The translations under genes were made by a program, and so were the position numbers. This document shows, one piece after another, positions 8,343 to 15,762 of a stretch of DNA of 64,000 nt; positions within the stretch are counted from its first letter, which is position 1, and each line of letters starts with the position of its first letter. A model generated the notes under the pieces. The model was not told the origin of the DNA. It ran no database searches and was given only the letters and a program-made list of their open reading frames with translations. The stretch comes from Arthrobacter echini (GTDB lineage Bacteria > Actinomycetota > Actinomycetes > Actinomycetales > Micrococcaceae). The stretch spans positions 62,001 to 126,000 of the forward strand of contig NZ_SSWH01000003.1 of NCBI RefSeq assembly GCF_004803505.1. Reading direction: 5' to 3'.

Positions 8343-9672
8343 CAGCTGCCACCGCTCCACTGCCGGCACGCTGGGGGGAGGTCCAGGTGTTGATCTCGGG
8401 ACGTACGAACAGGCCCCGCGAGCGGGCGATGCAGCGCAGCGCCGCAGTGAGCTGCACCAGATCCATGATGTAGAAGAGGAAGTACGCCGTGGGTGCGTAG
8501 ACGGACAGTCGCGCCCGCTCCCGGACACTGAGGTTCTCGTCGAGCCAGACCGTCAGCAGCGTGTAGACGGTGATGGTCGCATAGGCGCCCAGGATCAGCG
8601 CCGGCGTCTGTGTCACGATCGACCAGTAGACCGCGTAGGTCCAGGCCAGGGGCGAGACGAGCAGGGTGAACTCGCTCAGCACCGCCATGGGCATCCGGTA
8701 GTACGTCAGGGTGCGTGAGTACCGTCGGCTCGGGTTCAGCATCAGGCCGCGGTACTTGACCAGGTTCTGCAGGCTCCCGTACTTCCACCGGTAACGCTGC
8801 TTCGCCAATGCCCGGAAGGTGAGCACACCCTCGGTCTTGGCCACCACGTCGGCGCCGAAGACCATCCGGAACCGCCGGTTGCCGAGGCTCGTGATCTTGG
8901 CACTGAGTCCGATATCCTCCGTGAGGGTGTCGGTGTCGTAGAAGTCGACCTTGTGCAGCACGCGCATGCGATAGGTGGAGGCGACCCCACCCACGACGAA
9001 TTCGCAGTTCAGGATCGAGTAGAGCTTCTTCGAGCGGTAGCCGATCATGTGCTCGAAGCGCTGCAGGATGCCGAGCGCCGTCCCCTCCTCCATGATCTGC
9101 ACGTTGGCGGCGACACCTGCCACGTACGGGTCGTCGAAATAGGTCAGTGCGTTCGAGATGGCGTCCGGATCGATGATCGAGTCGGCGTCGAGCGTCATGG
9201 CGAACTGGCCTCGCGCGTATCTGCGAAGTGCAGCGTTCAGCGCTGCCCCCTTGCCGACATTCGTGCGCATCCGCACCATGCGCAGGTCCATCTCGGGGTG
9301 ACGCAACTGGTAGTCGCGCACCAGTCGGCCGGTCAGGTCGGTGGACGCGTCATCGGCGACCAGGACCTCGAAGAACTGGTAGTTGCTGCGCCGGACGGAA
9401 TCCAGTGTCCGGACGATCACGCTCTCCTCGTTGTGCGCGGCGATGATGACGGACACCAGGCCGGGTACCTCGGGAAGGGCACGACGGTCCCAGACCGCCG
9501 TCGCAGCGGACTCCGGCTCGTGCGCGGCGGGGAGTCTGACGCCCGGTCGGCTCCTGCGCCGTTCCTGCCAGACGTCGTAGATATTGGCGCCCACCAGGTA
9601 CAGGCCGAAATGGACCACATAGAGAATACTGACTCCGGCGAAGAGCCAGAAGATCACGAGCGCGAAGTCCAC
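8332..9672 (-). CDS. Processive family 2 glycosyltransferase (polysaccharide synthase)
   Basis: A 446-residue inner-membrane synthase. One helix at about 5-27 precedes the GT2 catalytic domain with VADDAS (Asp107-Asp108), LDAD (Asp162, Asp164), TED (251-253) and QRYRW (292-296). This is the D,D,D,QxxRW set of processive enzymes such as hyaluronan synthase, PgaC/IcaA and cellulose synthase. Three or four further helices follow between about 325 and 415. Family knowledge: such enzymes polymerise a UDP-sugar and pass the chain through the membrane. With two deacetylases downstream, an N-acetylated polymer (poly-GlcNAc-like) is a reasonable inference. It starts 2 nt after the small membrane protein's stop and overlaps the deacetylase gene downstream. 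Confidence 0.9.
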   Translation of the reverse strand: MDFALVIFWLFAGVSILYVVHFGLYLVGANIYDVWQERRRSRPGVRLPAAHEPESAATAVWDRRALPEVPGLVSVIIAAHNEESVIVRTLDSVRRSNYQFFEVLVADDASTDLTGRLVRDYQLRHPEMDLRMVRMRTNVGKGAALNAALRRYARGQFAMTLDADSIIDPDAISNALTYFDDPYVAGVAANVQIMEEGTALGILQRFEHMIGYRSKKLYSILNCEFVVGGVASTYRMRVLHKVDFYDTDTLTEDIGLSAKITSLGNRRFRMVFGADVVAKTEGVLTFRALAKQRYRWKYGSLQNLVKYRGLMLNPSRRYSRTLTYYRMPMAVLSEFTLLVSPLAWTYAVYWSIVTQTPALILGAYATITVYTLLTVWLDENLSVRERARLSVYAPTAYFLFYIMDLVQLTAALRCIARSRGLFVRPEINTWTSPQRAGSGAVAAGAA

Positions 9673-9674
9673 GC

Positions 9675-10058
9675 CTATGCCTTCGTCGAGCGGGAGGCGA
9701 GTGCGGGGACGCGCGTGCTGGACCGCGATCCCGTGTGATTCTCACGCGGGATCCGATGAACCACCCGGACGGGAGACGCGCCGGCAGCCGGAGCGAGCGG
9801 GGTGTCCTGCCCGTGGGTGTCGTCGGCGCGGACGGCCTTCGATGCGGCAGCGTCGGGTGCGATCGTCCCGGCCGGGGCCGAGCGGGCGCCACGTCGATAG
9901 ATCCGGACCCCGACGAAGCGGAGGAGCACGGTGAGGATCACGAGGGACCACAGCACGATGCTGAGCTCGGCGACGAAACCGAGCAGGGACTCGAACATCG
10001 CACCGTCCCGACCGAAGGTCTCCTGCGAGCGCAGCGGGACACCCCCGAGGTGAGTCAT
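9675..10058 (-). CDS. Small single-helix membrane protein leading the polysaccharide operon
   Basis: Up to 127 residues, with one strong membrane helix (about residues 28-48: VAELSIVLWSLVILTVLLRF) followed by a basic RIYRRG stop-transfer and an Ala/Pro/Arg-rich cytosolic tail. A start at Met21 (9998) would also keep the helix; neither start has a strong ribosome binding site. No family is recognised. It is the first gene of the operon and ends 2 nt before the GT2 synthase. By analogy with PgaD/IcaD, small membrane partners that GT2 synthases need, it may be a synthase accessory subunit. PgaD has two helices and no sequence likeness can be claimed. Confidence 0.65.
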   Translation of the reverse strand: MTHLGGVPLRSQETFGRDGAMFESLLGFVAELSIVLWSLVILTVLLRFVGVRIYRRGARSAPAGTIAPDAAASKAVRADDTHGQDTPLAPAAGASPVRVVHRIPRENHTGSRSSTRVPALASRSTKA

Positions 10059-10340
10059 CGCGGACGCTGCTTCTGTGGTGCTGGGTAGTGCGGTGCTGGG
10101 CGCGTAAATGGTGGGTCTCCCTGACGTTCGACTTCTCAGGGCACGACGGCGGACCCCCTTCGACTCTCCACGCTACGGACCCGCAGCTGCGGTTACACGA
10201 GTAGTAACTACGTGAAGAATCTGCCGGACCACATACTCAGACCCTGCGCAGTACCTACCGGAGCGGTCCGGCGAGGGGCACGAGGAAGGACGACGAACCG
10301 GAACGACAGAGGAGACAGAACGAATACACCGTGAATACGG
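10059..10340. promoter_or_regulatory. Upstream region of the polysaccharide operon, with an 11-bp inverted repeat
   Basis: 282 bp without a gene, between the small membrane protein (start) and the ABC-F gene (stop), both leftward. It must hold the operon's promoter and the ABC-F terminator. GTAGT-A-ACTAC at 10201-10211 is a perfect inverted repeat and a candidate operator. CCCTGA...TCAGGG near 10121-10143 could fold in the leader. A weak CCGGA-GCGG-TCCGG hairpin occurs near 10258-10271. No -10/-35 pair is convincing. Confidence 0.5.
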
Positions 10341-11939
10341 CTAGGCGAGGGTCACGAGGTCCAGGTAGTCCTGGTTCCAGAGGTCCTCGACGCCGTCGGG
10401 CAGCATGACCACGCGCTCCGGGTCGAGGGCGTCGACCGCGCCCTCGTCGTGGCTGACCATGACCACGGCGCCGCTGTAGTTCTTCAGGGCACCGAGGATC
10501 TCGGCGCGGCTGGCCGGGTCGAGGTTGTTCGTCGGCTCGTCGAGGAGCAGGACGTTCGCCGAGGACGCCACGATTGTCGCGAGCGCCAGGCGGGTCTTCT
10601 CCCCGCCCGAGAGCACACCGGCCGGCTTGTCGACGTCGTCGCCCGAGAAGAGGAAGGATCCCAGGATGCCGCGCACCTCGGCGTCCTGCATGTCGGGGGC
10701 GGAGGACCTCATGTTCTCCAGGACGCTGCGCTCGGTGTCGAGCGTCTCGTGCTCCTGCGCGTAGTAGCCCACCTTGAGACCGTGACCGGCGATGACCCTT
10801 CCCGTGTCCGGCTCGTCCACGCCCGCGAGCATGCGCAGCAGCGTGGTCTTGCCCGCACCGTTGAGTCCGAGGATCACCACCTTGGACCCGCGGTCGATCG
10901 CGAGGTCCACATCGGTGAAGATCTCCAGCGATCCGTACGCCTTGCTCAGACCCTCCGCCGTCATGGGGGTCTTGCCGCAGGGCGCCGGTTCGGGGAAGCG
11001 CAGCGCCGCCACGCGGTCCGAGGCGCGCACGGCGTCGAGCCCTCCGAGCAGTCGCTCGGCGCGCTTGGCCATGTTCTGTGCCGCGACGGCCTTGGAGGCC
11101 TTGGCCCGCATCCTGTTGGCCTGGTCCATCAGGACCTGGGCCTTCTTCTCCGCATTGGCGCGCTCACGCTTGCGGGCGCGCTCGTCCGTCTCGCGCTGCA
11201 GCTGGTAGCGCTTCCAGCCCATGTTGTAGATGTCGATCGTGGCCCGGTTCGCATCCAGCTGGAACACCTTGTTGACGGTGGCCTCGAGCAGCTCCACGTC
11301 GTGGCTGATCACGATCAGACCGCCCTGGTGGTTCCTCAGGAAGTCCCGCAGCCACGTGATCGAGTCGGCATCGAGGTGGTTGGTCGGTTCGTCGAGGAGC
11401 ATCGTCTCGGCCCCCGAGAACAGGATGCGGGCAAGCTCCACCCTGCGGCGCTGCCCGCCCGAGAGCGTCCTCAGGGGCTGGTTCAGGATCCGCTCCGGCA
11501 GGGCCAGATTCGACGAGATCGCCGCCGCCTCGGCCTCGGCGGCATACCCGCCACCGGCGAGGAACGCGGCCTCGATGCGGTCGTAGCGCGCCATGGCCTT
11601 GTTGCGCACCGAGCTCTTCTCGCTCGCCATGTCCTCCTGCGCCTGGCGCAGGTCGCCGACGACGGCGTCGAGGTCGCGGGCCGAGAGGATGCGGTCGCGG
11701 GCGAGCTGGTCCATGTCCGGGGTCCGCGGGTCCTGCGGCAGGTAGCCGATCTCCCCGGAGCGGGAGACCATGCCCCCCGCGGGCAGCGCCTCGCCCGCCA
11801 GCACTCTCGTGAGCGTCGTCTTGCCGGCACCGTTGCGGCCGACGAGGCCGATCTTGTCCCCCTTGTCGACGCGGAAGGACACCTCGTCCATCAACAGGCG
11901 GGCTCCTGCCCGCAACTCGAGGTTCGATACGCTGATCAC
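10341..11939 (-). CDS. ABC-F family ATPase (ribosome-associated type)
   Basis: A 532-residue soluble protein with two ABC ATPase domains and no membrane segment, the ABC-F layout. Domain one has Walker A GRNGAGKTT, signature LSGGQ and LLDEPTNHLD; domain two has GLNGAGKTT, LSGGE and LLDEPTNNLD. The basic, helical linker between them (about residues 245-310, rich in Arg, Lys and Glu) matches the P-site tRNA interaction motif region that ABC-F proteins insert into the ribosome. The start is GTG at 11939, reading VISVSNLELRAG; the upstream open frame lacks protein character. The family includes translation factors such as EttA and antibiotic-resistance proteins; nothing here separates the two, and the housekeeping role is more likely. 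Confidence 0.88.
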   Translation of the reverse strand: MISVSNLELRAGARLLMDEVSFRVDKGDKIGLVGRNGAGKTTLTRVLAGEALPAGGMVSRSGEIGYLPQDPRTPDMDQLARDRILSARDLDAVVGDLRQAQEDMASEKSSVRNKAMARYDRIEAAFLAGGGYAAEAEAAAISSNLALPERILNQPLRTLSGGQRRRVELARILFSGAETMLLDEPTNHLDADSITWLRDFLRNHQGGLIVISHDVELLEATVNKVFQLDANRATIDIYNMGWKRYQLQRETDERARKRERANAEKKAQVLMDQANRMRAKASKAVAAQNMAKRAERLLGGLDAVRASDRVAALRFPEPAPCGKTPMTAEGLSKAYGSLEIFTDVDLAIDRGSKVVILGLNGAGKTTLLRMLAGVDEPDTGRVIAGHGLKVGYYAQEHETLDTERSVLENMRSSAPDMQDAEVRGILGSFLFSGDDVDKPAGVLSGGEKTRLALATIVASSANVLLLDEPTNNLDPASRAEILGALKNYSGAVVMVSHDEGAVDALDPERVVMLPDGVEDLWNQDYLDLVTLA

Positions 11940-12106
11940 GATTGGGCCTTTCGCTGAGCCGACGTCGGCATGTGTTGTAGGGAGTCCACAAAAGATCCCC
12001 GGGTGAGCGGCGCTAGTGTCGATACAGAAGCAAGAGTGGCCGGGATACATGGAGGCATTCGCTGTCCGACCGGTGAGACCGAAGGCCCAGCCAAGGAGCT
12101 CGAGAC

Positions 12107-12745
12107 ATGCAGCCAGCCCAGCAGACCGGTACGGGACCCGCCGATATGGGCCGACGTCCGGCCCGCCGGCGGTGGAATGCCACCGATCTCTCACTGGTCG
12201 CAGTCTTCGCCGCCCTCATTGCCGCTCTGTCGATCCTACCCGGTATACCTGTGGGTCCGCTCGGGGTCCCCATCACACTGCAGACACTCGGGGTGCTGCT
12301 CGCCGGCATCGTCCTGGGACCGGCGCGCGGAACAGCCGCCGTCCTGCTCTATCTCGTGGTCGGCCTGATCGGCCTGCCGGTCTTCAGCGGTTTCAGCGGC
12401 GGGTTCGGCGTCCTGGCCGGTCCGACCGCCGGATACCTGCTGGCATTCCCTCTCGCAGCGCTGGTCGCAGGACTCCTCGCCGTCGGCGTCCTGCGCCGTG
12501 GGCGACGCTTCCGCACCGCGCTGCTCTTCCTGGCCTGCCTCGCAGCGAGCCTGCTCACCATCCACCCGCTCGGTATCGCCGGGCTCATGGTCAATGCCGG
12601 GCTGCCCCTGCGCGAAGCGATCCTGGTGGACGCGGTGTATCTTCCCGGAGATGTGATCAAGGACGTCCTCGCCGCACTCCTGGCGGTCTCGGTGCATCGT
12701 GCGTTCCCCCGGCTCCTGGCGGGGACGCGGAGCACGCCGGCCTGA
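12107..12745 (+). CDS. bioY: BioY, substrate-binding subunit of a biotin ECF transporter
   Basis: A 212-residue membrane protein with about six helices and the hallmarks of BioY: PLGVPITLQTLGVLLAG near residues 48-65 and GLPVFSGFSGGFGVLAGPTAGYL near 83-106. BioY binds biotin with high affinity and works with an ATPase and EcfT, both encoded next. ATG at 12107 follows AAGGAG by 8 nt. It is transcribed away from the ABC-F gene; the 167-bp gap holds the promoter. No biotin repressor site was identified. Confidence 0.92.
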   Translation: MQPAQQTGTGPADMGRRPARRRWNATDLSLVAVFAALIAALSILPGIPVGPLGVPITLQTLGVLLAGIVLGPARGTAAVLLYLVVGLIGLPVFSGFSGGFGVLAGPTAGYLLAFPLAALVAGLLAVGVLRRGRRFRTALLFLACLAASLLTIHPLGIAGLMVNAGLPLREAILVDAVYLPGDVIKDVLAALLAVSVHRAFPRLLAGTRSTPA

Positions 12746-12753
12746 GTGCTCCC

Positions 12754-13455
12754 GTGATCGAGTTCCGCCGCGCGACGGTCCGCGCAGAGCCCGAGGGCAG
12801 AGTACTCCTCCACCCGGTGGAGCTCACCCTGACCGAGCAGCGGGTGGGCGTGATCGGCCCCAACGGATCAGGCAAGTCGACGCTGCTGCGCCTGATCAAC
12901 GGTCTCCTGCTGCCGAGCAGCGGGTCGGTGGCAGTGCACGGTATGGACACGGCCACCATGGGCCGCAGGGTGCGCCGGAGCGTCGGCTTCGTCTTCACCG
13001 ACCCGCTCTCACAGCTGGTGATGCCCACCGGTCGGGAGGACGTCGAGCTCTCCCTGCGCACCCGCAGGATCCCGGCGGCCGACCGGAAGCAACTGGCGAG
13101 CGACGTGCTGGCACGTTTCGGCCTCGAGCACCTCGCGGATCGGAGCAGCTACGATCTCTCCGGTGGCGAGCGCCAGCTCCTGGCCCTGGCGGTGGTCCTC
13201 GCGGTGGAACCGCGCATCCTCGTCGCCGACGAGCCGACCACGCTCCTGGACCTGCGCAACGATGCGCGTGTGCGCTCACTCGTCGCGGGCCTGGACCAGC
13301 AGGTCGTGTTCACCACCCACAATCTCGATTTCGCGCTCGAGGCCGACCGGACCCTCGTGATCGACGACGGCAGGATCGTCTTCGACGGTCCGCCCCCCGA
13401 CGCCGTCGCCCACTATCGCCACCTCGTCGGTAGCGCTGCCCCGGGAGGAGCATGA
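12754..13455 (+). CDS. bioM: ECF transporter ATPase (BioM/CbiO type)
   Basis: A 233-residue ABC ATPase that powers biotin uptake with BioY and the following EcfT. Walker A is GPNGSGKST, the Q-loop lies near FTDPLSQLV (the Q that ECF ATPases share), the signature is LSGGE, Walker B is ILVADEPTTLLD and the switch His is in TTHN. Start is GTG at 12754, 8 nt after the BioY stop. The stop overlaps the next gene as ATGA. Closest to CbiO/BioM by layout; the neighbouring bioY decides the substrate. Confidence 0.88.
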   Translation: MIEFRRATVRAEPEGRVLLHPVELTLTEQRVGVIGPNGSGKSTLLRLINGLLLPSSGSVAVHGMDTATMGRRVRRSVGFVFTDPLSQLVMPTGREDVELSLRTRRIPAADRKQLASDVLARFGLEHLADRSSYDLSGGERQLLALAVVLAVEPRILVADEPTTLLDLRNDARVRSLVAGLDQQVVFTTHNLDFALEADRTLVIDDGRIVFDGPPPDAVAHYRHLVGSAAPGGA

Positions 13456-14096
13456 GAGGCTACGGGGCCACTCTCGGGCTGTACGAACCGGGGAAAGGCT
13501 TCCTGTACCGACTCCCGACCGCGGTGAAGGCTGCGGCCTCGCTCGGCTGCGCCGTCGCCGTCATCGCGTGGCGTTCGCCGTCGACCACCGCCGTCGCGCT
13601 CGTGCTGACCGTGGGGTGCCTGCTGGTGGGTGCACGGCTCTCCCCCGCCCGCCTCCTTCGCATGCTCCTGCCCGCCGCTCCCGTCCTCGGGATCCTCGCC
13701 CTCTACCAGTCCCTGGCGCAGGGGTGGCTCCGGGCGTTCGTCGTGGTCGGCGGCATCACCGCGTGCCTGCTCGCCGCGCGGGCCCTGACCCTGACCACCA
13801 CGACCCAGGATCTCCTCGACGGTGTCGTGCGGCTGGTCCGTCCGTTCCGGAGCATCGGCGCCGATCCGGAGAGATTCGCGCTCGCGGTGTCGATCATGCT
13901 CCGGAGCATCCCGTATCTGGCGGGGATGGTCGTCGATGTCCGTCAGGCCGCGCGGGCTCGCGGGCTCGAGCGGGATCCCCGGGTGGTCGTGACCCCCCTG
14001 GTCCTCGGCGCCGTCGCCTACGCGCACCGGACGGGCGAGGCCCTGGCCGCCAGGGGCCTCGGGGACGAGGACGACGAGGACGACGACGGACCCTGA
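13452..14096 (+). CDS. bioN: ECF transporter transmembrane subunit (BioN/EcfT type)
   Basis: A 214-residue protein of four to five membrane helices with the EcfT coupling motifs AARARGL (about 180-186) and AARGL (about 203-207). These Ala-Arg-Gly helices contact the ATPases. It ends in an acidic tail (GDEDDEDDDGP). The start overlaps the ATPase stop by 4 nt, so bioY, bioM and bioN form a complete dedicated biotin ECF transporter. Confidence 0.88.
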   Translation: MRGYGATLGLYEPGKGFLYRLPTAVKAAASLGCAVAVIAWRSPSTTAVALVLTVGCLLVGARLSPARLLRMLLPAAPVLGILALYQSLAQGWLRAFVVVGGITACLLAARALTLTTTTQDLLDGVVRLVRPFRSIGADPERFALAVSIMLRSIPYLAGMVVDVRQAARARGLERDPRVVVTPLVLGAVAYAHRTGEALAARGLGDEDDEDDDGP

Positions 14097-14104
14097 GCTC
14101 ACAT

Positions 14105-14140
14105 GGAAGCAGGCACCCCGACTGCTTCCGGGATGCCTGC
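14105..14140. terminator. Two overlapping, mutually exclusive hairpins between bioN and sufT
   Basis: GGAAGCAG (14105-14112) can pair with CTGCTTCC (14122-14129). Alternatively GCAGGCA (14109-14115) can pair with TGCCTGC (14134-14140). The arms overlap, so only one forms at a time. The site lies between convergent operons and has no T-run; a bidirectional terminator is the simplest reading. Confidence 0.5.
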
Positions 14141-14188
14141 ACTCAGCCCTGCGTCTCTACGACCCCAAGGCTCTGGGCTGCGAACCGG

Positions 14189-14518
14189 TCAGATGTTGAA
14201 CCCGAGGGCGCGCATCTGGTCGCGACCGTCCTCGGTGATCTTCTCCGGGCCCCACGGCGGCATCCACACCCAGTTGAGCCGCCACTCGTCGACCACGCCG
14301 TCCAGGACCTGGCCCACCTGCTCCTCGAGCACGTCCGTCAGTGGGCAGGCGGCCGTCGTGAGGGTCATGTCGATCAGCAGGGCGCCGTCGTCGGAGTAGG
14401 TCAGTCCGTACAGGAGTCCGAGGTCGACGACGTTCACCCCCAGCTCCGGGTCGATCACGTCCCGCAGCGCCTCCTCGACGTCGTCCAGCGCCGTCGGTGC
14501 CTGTTGCACATCACTCAT
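14189..14518 (-). CDS. sufT: SufT-type DUF59/MIP18 Fe-S maturation factor
   Basis: A 109-residue DUF59 protein. It has DPELGVNVVDLGLLYG at about 23-38 and the conserved reactive Cys in LTTAACPLTD at about 55-62. SufT proteins help mature Fe-S enzymes, often under high demand for clusters. It is the last gene of the SUF operon, 50 bp downstream of sufC. In many Actinobacteria sufS and sufU sit between these two genes; here they are absent. Confidence 0.88.
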   Translation of the reverse strand: MSDVQQAPTALDDVEEALRDVIDPELGVNVVDLGLLYGLTYSDDGALLIDMTLTTAACPLTDVLEEQVGQVLDGVVDEWRLNWVWMPPWGPEKITEDGRDQMRALGFNI

Positions 14519-14568
14519 CGAAGTTCTCCTCTCGGGCGGTCCGGCTCGGGACCGGACATCGTTGTGGT

Positions 14569-15327
14569 CTAGGCCTCGACCGCGGTGAATCGATCGTAGC
14601 CCTCTTCCTCGAGGCGGTCGGCGAGTTCCGGACCGCCCTGCTCCGCGATACGTCCGGCGATGAACACGTGGACGAAGTCCGGCTTGATGTAGCGCAGGAT
14701 CCGCGTGTAGTGGGTGATGAGCAGCGTACCCATCCCGCCCTTGGCGTGCTCGCGGTTGACGCCCTCCGAGACGATCTTCAGCGCGTCGACGTCGAGTCCC
14801 GAATCGGTCTCGTCGAGGATGGCGAACCGGGGGTGGAAGAGCTCGAGCTGCAGGATCTCCACGCGCTTCTTCTCGCCGCCGGAGAATCCCTCGTTGACAT
14901 TGCGCTGGGCGAAGTCGGCGTCGATGCGCAGATCGCCCATGGCCTTCTTGACGTCCCTGGTCCAGTGCCTCAGGCTCGGGGCTTCGCCGTCGAGCGCCGT
15001 CTTCGCGGTGCGCAGGAAGTTAGTCATCGTCACGCCGGGAACCTCGACCGGGTACTGCATGGCGAGGAAGAGCCCGGCACGCGCGCGCTCGTCGACGCTC
15101 ATCGACAGCACGTCCTCCCCGTCCAGGAGGATCGACCCGCCGTCCACCCTGTAGCGCGGGTGCCCGGCGATCGTCGCGGCCAGGGTGGACTTCCCCGAAC
15201 CGTTCGGGCCCATGATCGCGTGGGTCTCACCGGTGTTGATCGTCAGCGTGACTCCCCGCAGGATGGGAACGTTCCCCTGGTCGGTGTCGATGCTGACGTG
15301 CAGATCCTTGATTTCAAGCGTGGACAT
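14569..15327 (-). CDS. sufC: SufC, Fe-S assembly ATPase
   Basis: A 252-residue ABC ATPase with Walker A GPNGSGKST, signature FSGGEKKR and Walker B FAILDETDSGLD followed by VDALKIVSEGVN, a wording specific to SufC. It acts with SufB and SufD as the cytosolic scaffold that builds [4Fe-4S] clusters. ATG at 15327 follows a GGAGAGAG stretch. It is 72 bp downstream of the Rieske protein gene. Confidence 0.95.
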   Translation of the reverse strand: MSTLEIKDLHVSIDTDQGNVPILRGVTLTINTGETHAIMGPNGSGKSTLAATIAGHPRYRVDGGSILLDGEDVLSMSVDERARAGLFLAMQYPVEVPGVTMTNFLRTAKTALDGEAPSLRHWTRDVKKAMGDLRIDADFAQRNVNEGFSGGEKKRVEILQLELFHPRFAILDETDSGLDVDALKIVSEGVNREHAKGGMGTLLITHYTRILRYIKPDFVHVFIAGRIAEQGGPELADRLEEEGYDRFTAVEA

Positions 15328-15399
15328 GATGTCCTCTCTCCTTCCCCTGCCTCGCAGGGGGTACAGGAAGTCGTGGGCAGGAAGTGGTCGGCGCCCACC

Positions 15400-15762
15400 T
15401 CACCCCAGCTGGGGTGCAGGCGCTCCGTTGGTGACGGTGGTGACGTCCACGTAGACGTCGTTGTCGTGGATCTCGAGTGCGAAGACGGGCACGGGCTCGT
15501 ACGCGGGGAGCTGGAGCGGGGCACCGCTGCGCAGGTCGAACTGGGACCCGTGCCCCCAGCACTCGATGGCACAGCCTTCCACCTCGCCCTCGGACAGCGA
15601 GATGTCGGCGTGGGAGCAGGTGTCCCCCAGCGCGTGGATCCCGCCGTCGGAGTCCCGTACGACGACGACCGGGTAGTCGTCGATCAGCACACGTAGCGCC
15701 TGCTTGACCTGGATGTCGTCGACGCTGCAGATCAACTCGCCGCGTGGTGTCCCGGCCATCAC
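15400..15762 (-). CDS. Rieske [2Fe-2S] ferredoxin in the SUF operon
   Basis: A small soluble Rieske protein of about 119 residues. The cluster ligands are in CSHADI (Cys, His) and CWGHG (Cys, His), about 20 residues apart. It looks like the ferredoxin component of non-haem oxygenases, but its constant position between sufD and sufC in actinobacterial SUF operons suggests electron supply for cluster assembly. The sufD stop overlaps two possible starts, GTG at 15762 and ATG at 15759. No membrane segment. Confidence 0.88.
   Translation of the reverse strand: MMAGTPRGELICSVDDIQVKQALRVLIDDYPVVVVRDSDGGIHALGDTCSHADISLSEGEVEGCAIECWGHGSQFDLRSGAPLQLPAYEPVPVFALEIHDNDVYVDVTTVTNGAPAPQLG

Noticed and set aside
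9735-10058. Shadow open frames over the small membrane protein and synthase on the plus strand
   Set aside because: The minus-strand frame has a clear membrane helix and gap-free coupling to the synthase; the plus frames are low-complexity.
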